The notes under the pieces: model-generated
Databases searched by the model: none
Told to the model about the DNA's origin: nothing
The model's input: only the letters and a program-made list of their open reading frames with translations
Assembly: GCA_000333855.2 (NCBI GenBank)
Contig: CM007329.1
Location: 399,452 to 453,778 of the forward strand
DNA: 54,327 bases
Source of the DNA: Endotrypanum monterogeii
Lineage: Eukaryota > Euglenozoa > Kinetoplastea > Trypanosomatida > Trypanosomatidae
Direction of reading: 5' to 3'
Translations under genes and position numbers: made by a program
Shown here: positions 48,507-54,327 of the stretch, piece by piece
How positions within the stretch are numbered: the stretch's first letter is position 1
Layout: the number at the start of each line of letters is the position of its first letter

Positions 48507-51500
48507 TCAGATGATGAGAGCACTACCTACCACCACGTCGGGCGTGGCTGCGGCGCTCGACCCCTCCGCTCTTGAGGGCCAGTCTGCGTCACGAGAAACC
48601 CATCGCGATTCGTGCCCAACGGTATCGCAGCGCCTCGAGTCCAGAAGCACGCCCAGAGAGCGCCGCCCACCGCCGACGACGAGCCTGCCGTGTGCATCGG
48701 CCGAGTCGCCATCATCCCAAGTAGGGAAAGGATCGGTGAGATGCACGACATCACGTCCGCTGCTTCTGTTGACACAACTTGACCTGTGACCCCTGTTTTC
48801 ACCCTGTCGCTTGCGCACGTCGACATTGGCGTCAAGCAACACTACATCATGCTGCGCACCCTTACTGGTGCCGCTCTGTGGAGGAGCCATGCCATCACCC
48901 AAGGCATGCATTTCTTCAAGCCAGCAGGACTGGTAACCCGCCCAGACCATCTGTGTCCACCGCGCCGACCACTCCACACTGAGCTGTAGTGCCATAAGTA
49001 CATTGGTCAAGTCCGCCTCGGTGGCACCGGGAGAAAGGGTCGCACCACCACGTGTCTGTGAAAGCCAGTCGAGTGGATCATGGCTGCGCCGCTGCGTGGT
49101 GATCATCCGCGCGACATACGATACTGGCACGCAACAGGCGTGGAGTGTGATGCTTTCATGGCGTGGGTCAGCCGCGATAGACTGGGGCGGAGCACTCGTA
49201 GAGGGCATCGTGGCACGCACTGAGGACGCAGCAGCCACTGTCGCAAACGGAAGAGTTAAGCTGGAAGGCGGCGGATGGTGCCGGGGCTCATCGTTTTCTG
49301 TCGTACTGACTCTGCACGCTAGATAGGGTAGCGTGCGCCAATCAGAAAAAATCTTTTCAACAACGAATTGCGCACCGCGACGGCGCTGCTCTTGGCCGTT
49401 GGCGCCTCCTGGCCGCTCGTTCCGTCTACCCGAGAGATTGCCTGATGCACCGTCACCATCCCCTTCCTCCTGCTGCTCCTCCTCCTCATCGCCTCCGCCG
49501 GTGCTGCAGCGGAACGTGGCCAAATCCCCTCGCTGCACTGCTGCCGTCGGTGGCATCTCATCGGCCACCACCCCAAAGGCCCCACCGCTGTTTTCACTAA
49601 GAAGACGATCGAACTCGACGCCATCGGGCAACCGCAGCCAGACTGTCTGCGGGGCGCCAAAAGCCCACATGGTCGGCTCGACGGGACGGTGCCCCCCGGC
49701 TTGCCAGCGTGCCCACTGCAGAGTCGTTACGGACGGGATGACAGCCAAAGCGTAAAGAGGGGAAGCGGCATCGCTACGACTGTGGTTGATCCCACGTGGG
49801 CGCCGCATGGTGGCTGCGTGGGGCGCAGCATCACGCCCACATAGCAGTGTTGCGATTCCATTGGTAGAAATAGGTGCGACGCGCTGGTGCTGCGGAGGCA
49901 TTCTTCCGCGGCGGTTGCCACTGAGAACGGTATCACGTGCCGCCATAGCAGAGATGAGCTGCTCTTGCTCGGCGGCAAGATATTCATCTAGCGCGTGTGC
50001 ATCCGCAAGCACCTGCAGATAAAGATGTAGCAATTGCTGTCGCTGTTTTCGAGCTTCTGTGGGCGCCAGCGCGGAGAGTGGGGGGGTAGGGGCGTGTATG
50101 ACTGCGGTGTCCCTCTTCTCCTCTTGAGAGACTTTGTCATCGCCGGTGGTCGTACCAGGTGTGGTTGCCAAGGTCGCGGCGGCAGAGGCAGCGAGGAGCA
50201 AAGACGCCGCCCTATCATCTCGTGCCGCAATGGCCTCACACACTGCACACCGTGCATCGACGGCGCGACGCAACAGCGCACGTCCAAGTGGAGAAGTAAG
50301 TTGGGTGTACATCCGCAGGGCGACGGTGTGTTGCAGCCGCAGCTGCCGCAGCGATGGCTGTCCCGGCTCTGGCCGTGGGGTGGTGGTGGATGCGGTCTCA
50401 CTTGACGCCTCGCCACCTCGCGGACTGCTGCTGCTCCTGAAAACCGGCAGGTCATTTGCAGCGTAGCGTACAACTGATGATGTAGTGGTCAGCCAGTCGT
50501 TCAGTTTTCGGGTGAGAACAGACAGAATAACAAGACGAGCAGTGGGCTCGTGTGCGTCCAGTTCCAGCGCTGCCATCGCAGGCCGCAGGACACGATCCTG
50601 GGCTTCTTGGCACTGCACGTAGGCACTACGCCATATGCCCAACGCCAACTCGTCTCCATCACATGCTTGCGGCATCGACAGATGCTGCACCTTCTCTGTC
50701 CATAATCGGTACGATAACTGGGATAGGGCCCGCGAGGCGACGGTGGCGGGGCAGGTTGACTGCCGCAGGCGCTCCGCCAGGCTAATGCGTGGCGCACTGC
50801 GTGTGCTGTCCACTCTCTCCAGGAGAGAGGGGTCGTACAGCAGCTTCAGCAGCGGCAGCGGAAGTGAGTCCAGCTGCTTGTCATATGCGAGGGCCGCTAG
50901 AGAGTTGGGTGAGAGCCCTGTCTGTAGCAAGAGTCGTACGCACGGCAGATGATGTCGTCTGCACGCTATGTCGAGTGCATTACGGCCGAGGGTGTCTACC
51001 AACTGGAGGCCCCACAAGGAGGAGGCGGTGTTGCACAGGCTACGACCCGGTACTTGGGACGTGAGCTGGCTCGCGAGATCGGGCGTGCACGTGGCAGCAC
51101 CGCGACTGGATGCCGCTTGTATATGCAAAGTCGCTTGTTCACTCGCACCATCAAGAGACCTGTCGCATCGCACACCTCCAGTCCCAAGCTCAACAAAGTA
51201 AGCTTGATTGGTGTGTCTGGAGGCTGTGTTCGCGACAGTCGGGGTGACCATCGATTCGTTTGCGGGCTTCTGGTCAGACACCATCGCGGAGGTACGCCCC
51301 TCGAGTGTTCGGCACAGGAGCGCCACTAAAGACACATCGCCGCGGTTTAAGAGCCAGTGAAACACGGTGCCGCGTGCCGCCGTGCCGCGAGATTCAATGG
51401 TAGGGCTCTGCTCGCTGTTTTTGTCCTGGCGGAACTGTACCGTGGCTTCCGGGGGCTTCGTTGCAAGCGGCAGCTGCACCAGGTGAGCGAGGAGGACGCG

Positions 51501-53123
51501 GGTACTCGAGCGTTCATCGTGCAAGGGCCTTTTCTTCGCACCACCTCGGTCAGAAGAATATTTGATGCGGGGCTCGCGTGTCGCAACTCCCGTGGCTGGC
51601 AAAACGAGTTGTATGAATAACAAGGCGCTGCGCCAGCGCGCCGTTGCACTCCGTACAATTGCATTCGACATCGTTTTGTTCGCAGAGGGAGGGGGATAGG
51701 ATGCCACCAACACCTCTGCGCGCCACCAGCTGATCCACAGAGCCTCAAGCGCGGCCATTCTTCTACATTCCCCGTGCTGCTGTCCCGCACCTCTTTCTTT
51801 TTCACGCGTCCCTCGACTCTGAGGCTCCCATAAGAGTGTGGAGAACACAGGGGCACAGCACAGGCGATCTAGCGAAGCTCTACAGTTGTTCCATAACGCG
51901 ATCCTGCATGCCGCTACCCATCCAGACTCCCACACGTTAAGTTCGGCGACGGCGCCAACACTGTCTCGTTTGCCTTCTCGCTGCCAGCATTGCAGGGCTT
52001 CCGTGGGGGGCTCCGAGTTCTCATCCCGTTGATAGACGGCAGCGTAGTAGCGAAGGTGCACGAGCGCCTCCACCGCCAGCTCATTATCTAGGGCGGCGGC
52101 GTAGCACAGTGGACAACGCGATGTGTTGCCTGCATCGTTTCTCGAAAAGCAAGCGTGCACGGAACTTTCTGCCGCGGCGAAGCCTCGTGCGAGCACGTCA
52201 AGGGCCGCGAACAGGTATGGCTGACGCCAAAGCTGCGTCATTGAGAAACAGCATTCAAGGAGCGGAAGAAGGCGCTCGAGAACGCTGCGGCATCGACTCG
52301 ACTGGTCATTTTCCCCGACAGCCCTCCCAAGCCCATAGCGTAACCGAAACGTGGCCGCGAAAGACTCGTTCCCCGTTGCACCCGCCGCTGTGAACTCGTC
52401 TGCCACTGCGCGCGTCGTCGGATCGGCGGGGTAGTCATCGGAAAAAGAGAGTGACGTACGCGTACTCTCTGGCTGGGACGAGCGGTAGGTGGGGTGATGC
52501 AGTGGATGGCGCTCGGAAGTGCTCCGAGAGCTGCTCACAACGTCCTCAGCGTAGGCGTCTGTACACTGTTGTACCATGGCCAGGCATCGCTGTCTCCAGC
52601 AAAGAGCTGCTGATGTGTACAGGATGAGTGACCAGAACATGTCGGCGACATCGATATCATCGATCCTTACCCGAGACGCCTGCGCTGCTGGCGCACCACA
52701 GGCATCCCTCAATGTCTTTGAGGACAAGATCGCATCCATATGAGCTGTGGCGCGGTACAGTTTCCGTACGCAGGCGTCGCTGTGCTCCAGACGAGACTGA
52801 AAGCGCTGCCGCACAGTCCTACAATTCATCTCTGCGACACTCGCCTGACCCAAGCACGCTGTAGAGGTGCTACACTGCCCAATGCGACGCAGCCCATCAC
52901 TACTGTCAGAGATATCTGCGTTGCCGTCCGTCTCCTTCGGCGTCGCCGTGTAGAGAAGGTGCCGGAGCCGACTGACGTCCAAAAGGTCGCAAAGCACCGT
53001 TGCCGCAGTGATTCCGTTGTCTGCCCCTCGAGTCGACTCCCACGGAGTGTTGGTCAGCCATTTCTTGAGGCTTTCGAGAAGCGAGGTAGCGGTCGTGGGC
53101 AACACCACGCCCTGGTCCACCAT
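48507..53123 (-). CDS. Large ankyrin-type protein, 1538 aa
   Basis: The longest gene of the window. Around residues 700-770 it shows ankyrin-repeat pattern: TLGRNALDIACRRHHLPCVRLLLQTGLSPN, preceded by a repeat-like segment near 590 (FHWLLNRGDVSLVALLCRTL). The N-terminal half is helical with many Cys and Leu, including CPLCYAAALDNELAVEALVHL. The part after 900 contains helices rich in Ala and long Ser/Gly/Glu/Arg low-complexity segments. No signal peptide, membrane span or catalytic motif is seen. Ankyrin repeats mediate protein contact, so it may be a scaffold. The ATG at 53123 follows an acceptor-like TTCTTTGCATAG at 53147-53148. It is the first gene of the minus-strand run within the window, but the unit may continue beyond it. 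Confidence 0.8.
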   Translation of the reverse strand: MVDQGVVLPTTATSLLESLKKWLTNTPWESTRGADNGITAATVLCDLLDVSRLRHLLYTATPKETDGNADISDSSDGLRRIGQCSTSTACLGQASVAEMNCRTVRQRFQSRLEHSDACVRKLYRATAHMDAILSSKTLRDACGAPAAQASRVRIDDIDVADMFWSLILYTSAALCWRQRCLAMVQQCTDAYAEDVVSSSRSTSERHPLHHPTYRSSQPESTRTSLSFSDDYPADPTTRAVADEFTAAGATGNESFAATFRLRYGLGRAVGENDQSSRCRSVLERLLPLLECCFSMTQLWRQPYLFAALDVLARGFAAAESSVHACFSRNDAGNTSRCPLCYAAALDNELAVEALVHLRYYAAVYQRDENSEPPTEALQCWQREGKRDSVGAVAELNVWESGWVAACRIALWNNCRASLDRLCCAPVFSTLLWEPQSRGTREKERGAGQQHGECRRMAALEALWISWWRAEVLVASYPPPSANKTMSNAIVRSATARWRSALLFIQLVLPATGVATREPRIKYSSDRGGAKKRPLHDERSSTRVLLAHLVQLPLATKPPEATVQFRQDKNSEQSPTIESRGTAARGTVFHWLLNRGDVSLVALLCRTLEGRTSAMVSDQKPANESMVTPTVANTASRHTNQAYFVELGTGGVRCDRSLDGASEQATLHIQAASSRGAATCTPDLASQLTSQVPGRSLCNTASSLWGLQLVDTLGRNALDIACRRHHLPCVRLLLQTGLSPNSLAALAYDKQLDSLPLPLLKLLYDPSLLERVDSTRSAPRISLAERLRQSTCPATVASRALSQLSYRLWTEKVQHLSMPQACDGDELALGIWRSAYVQCQEAQDRVLRPAMAALELDAHEPTARLVILSVLTRKLNDWLTTTSSVVRYAANDLPVFRSSSSPRGGEASSETASTTTPRPEPGQPSLRQLRLQHTVALRMYTQLTSPLGRALLRRAVDARCAVCEAIAARDDRAASLLLAASAAATLATTPGTTTGDDKVSQEEKRDTAVIHAPTPPLSALAPTEARKQRQQLLHLYLQVLADAHALDEYLAAEQEQLISAMAARDTVLSGNRRGRMPPQHQRVAPISTNGIATLLCGRDAAPHAATMRRPRGINHSRSDAASPLYALAVIPSVTTLQWARWQAGGHRPVEPTMWAFGAPQTVWLRLPDGVEFDRLLSENSGGAFGVVADEMPPTAAVQRGDLATFRCSTGGGDEEEEQQEEGDGDGASGNLSGRRNERPGGANGQEQRRRGAQFVVEKIFSDWRTLPYLACRVSTTENDEPRHHPPPSSLTLPFATVAAASSVRATMPSTSAPPQSIAADPRHESITLHACCVPVSYVARMITTQRRSHDPLDWLSQTRGGATLSPGATEADLTNVLMALQLSVEWSARWTQMVWAGYQSCWLEEMHALGDGMAPPQSGTSKGAQHDVVLLDANVDVRKRQGENRGHRSSCVNRSSGRDVVHLTDPFPTWDDGDSADAHGRLVVGGGRRSLGVLLDSRRCDTVGHESRWVSRDADWPSRAEGSSAAATPDVVVGSALII

Positions 53124-53146
53124 AATGCCCCAAGGGAGGAACGAGG

Positions 53147-53148
53147 CT
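53147..53148 (-). promoter_or_regulatory. Probable spliced-leader acceptor of the 1538-aa gene
   Basis: The minus strand reads a T/C-rich tract around 53165-53182 and then TTCTTTGCATAG, 23 nt before the ATG. Confidence 0.6.
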
Positions 53149-54327
53149 ATGCAAAGAAAGTGTGTCTTCTCCCCTTCTCTCTATGTACGTACATATATCT
53201 ATATATCTATATATATGTACACATAAACGTATATGCGTGTGTATGTGTGTGTATTGGAGGGGGGAGACGGTGTCTCTCTCCTCAAAAAAAAAAAAATAGA
53301 TGTGTGTGCGCCGGGCAATGTCGTGCCAGTGAGCCTGTTGAGGTGGTGGAGGAAGGTAAAGACAGGAGTAGGGTTCGAGGTGTGCCGTCAACGCGCCGAT
53401 GCGGGTGGACTTCGTCGGCCCTGAGAGGTCCAGGGCGATCACGAGGAGATATGGATAACAGCGTACCATAAAAAAAAAAGGACGTTGAGCAACTTGAGAG
53501 CAGACGTGGGGATGCGCTTCATTACATTGAAGTCAAGATGACGCTAAATATCTTTCTGCACCTTACGGCTTGGTGATTCAAAGACAATCACATCGGGGGT
53601 GGAGCATCGGCAGGCATTCGATGGCCACTGCTGCATGCCTCAACGAGCGTTATTACCTGTCCTTTCAACCTCCCCCTCCCCCCCCACACACAGCGCCGTT
53701 CGTCATGCTCTAGTGCACACGCCAGCATGTGTGTATGTGTATGCCTTCCCCTTCTCCACTCCCGGCAAAACCACGTGTAAAGGTGCTGCTGTAACAGCGG
53801 CAGAGGTGGGGTGGGGGGGGTGAGAGGGTTGAGAGTGTGCACTGGGGGTCGGAAAATCAGTGCGCAGTGGTGATCTATGTTTTTTTTTTTTATTTTGAAT
53901 AGTGATGCCGTAGACATACACGCAGCAGAAGAGGCGGTTCAGAGCCCCCTACCTTGGCCACCCGGAAAAAAAAAACGAAAAAAAGGGGGATGGTCTGTGT
54001 AGGGCGTCAAACACACACACGCACCGGATGGGAGGGGAAGGAGCAGAACTAAGCTAGAGGGCATGGTGCAGCGTGGGGTGCTCGACCTACAGATACGCCC
54101 CGGTGCAGCCAAGGATACAATGGCCGCATGTTCTGCGGAAGGCACACACACACACGCATGAGTGTTGTGTCCACAAAACAATATATATATATATATATGT
54201 ATATAAATATATTCACCAAAATGGCCGTAAAGAAGCGGAAAGCATTAGAGAAGGGAAACACATTAGAGCAGCAGGTGAGAGCGGCGGTGGGGGGGTGGCT
54301 TCATCAGTTGCTGGCTCATATTGCACC
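53149..54327. other. Intergenic DNA at the right end of the window
   Basis: It holds a TA-rich tract (53192-53218), an A13 run (53284-53296), a T12 run (53880-53891), (CA)n at 54145-54156 and (TA)n at 54181-54198. No supported gene; the next gene must lie outside. Confidence 0.6.

Overview
This window is nuclear DNA of a trypanosomatid, most likely a Leishmania-type member of Leishmaniinae. The evidence is long one-strand gene runs without introns, pyrimidine tracts followed by AG (spliced-leader acceptors) just before start codons, kinetoplastid-specific proteins such as the MRP2-like mitochondrial RNA-binding protein, and intergenic DNA full of (CA)n, (TA)n and homopolymer tracts. A single 5S rRNA gene among tRNA genes, rather than in a 5S tandem array, also fits Leishmania. 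The species cannot be named from this sequence.

Layout. At 0-3.1 kb, on the + strand, one small secreted cysteine-rich surface-antigen-like gene lies between two nearly identical ~199-bp direct repeats, as expected for the end of a tandem array. At 3.3-5.3 kb there is a convergent strand-switch region with a Pol III cluster: tRNA-Glu(TTC), 5S rRNA and tRNA-Val(CAC) on the minus strand, then tRNA-Arg(CCG) and tRNA-His(GTG) on the plus strand. The cluster is bracketed by two tracts whose + strand nearly lacks adenine. From 5.4 to 53.1 kb all protein genes are on the minus strand and form one polycistronic unit that ends at the Pol III cluster. In transcription order (right to left) it encodes a 1538-aa ankyrin-type protein, a 610-aa unknown protein, a 984-aa SKP1-like protein, a 197-aa SKP1-like protein, a 708-aa protein with an RRM-like fold and a membrane anchor, a 285-aa basic protein, IFT25, a Tim17/22/23-family translocase, an MRP2-like protein, a 452-aa charged protein, a 282-aa coiled-coil protein, two eIF2-gamma genes, RNA polymerase III subunit RPC8, a VAP (MSP-domain) protein, an LCAT/PDAT-like acyltransferase and a 411-aa coiled-coil protein.

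The genes do not form a functional operon. They serve translation, Pol III transcription, protein import, kinetoplast RNA metabolism, flagellar transport, ER lipid biology and ubiquitin ligase scaffolding, and they share only co-transcription with separate trans-splicing. The most interesting points are: (1) a divergent eIF2-gamma paralogue with altered guanine-recognition motifs and a large insert, whose first 178 codons and 5' flank are essentially identical to those of the conventional copy next to it; (2) a SKP1 fold apparently split by hundreds of low-complexity residues, beside a second SKP1-like gene; (3) the adenine-free tracts around the Pol III cluster; (4) a two-part conserved element at matching positions in the 3' flanks of the VAP and LCAT-like genes.
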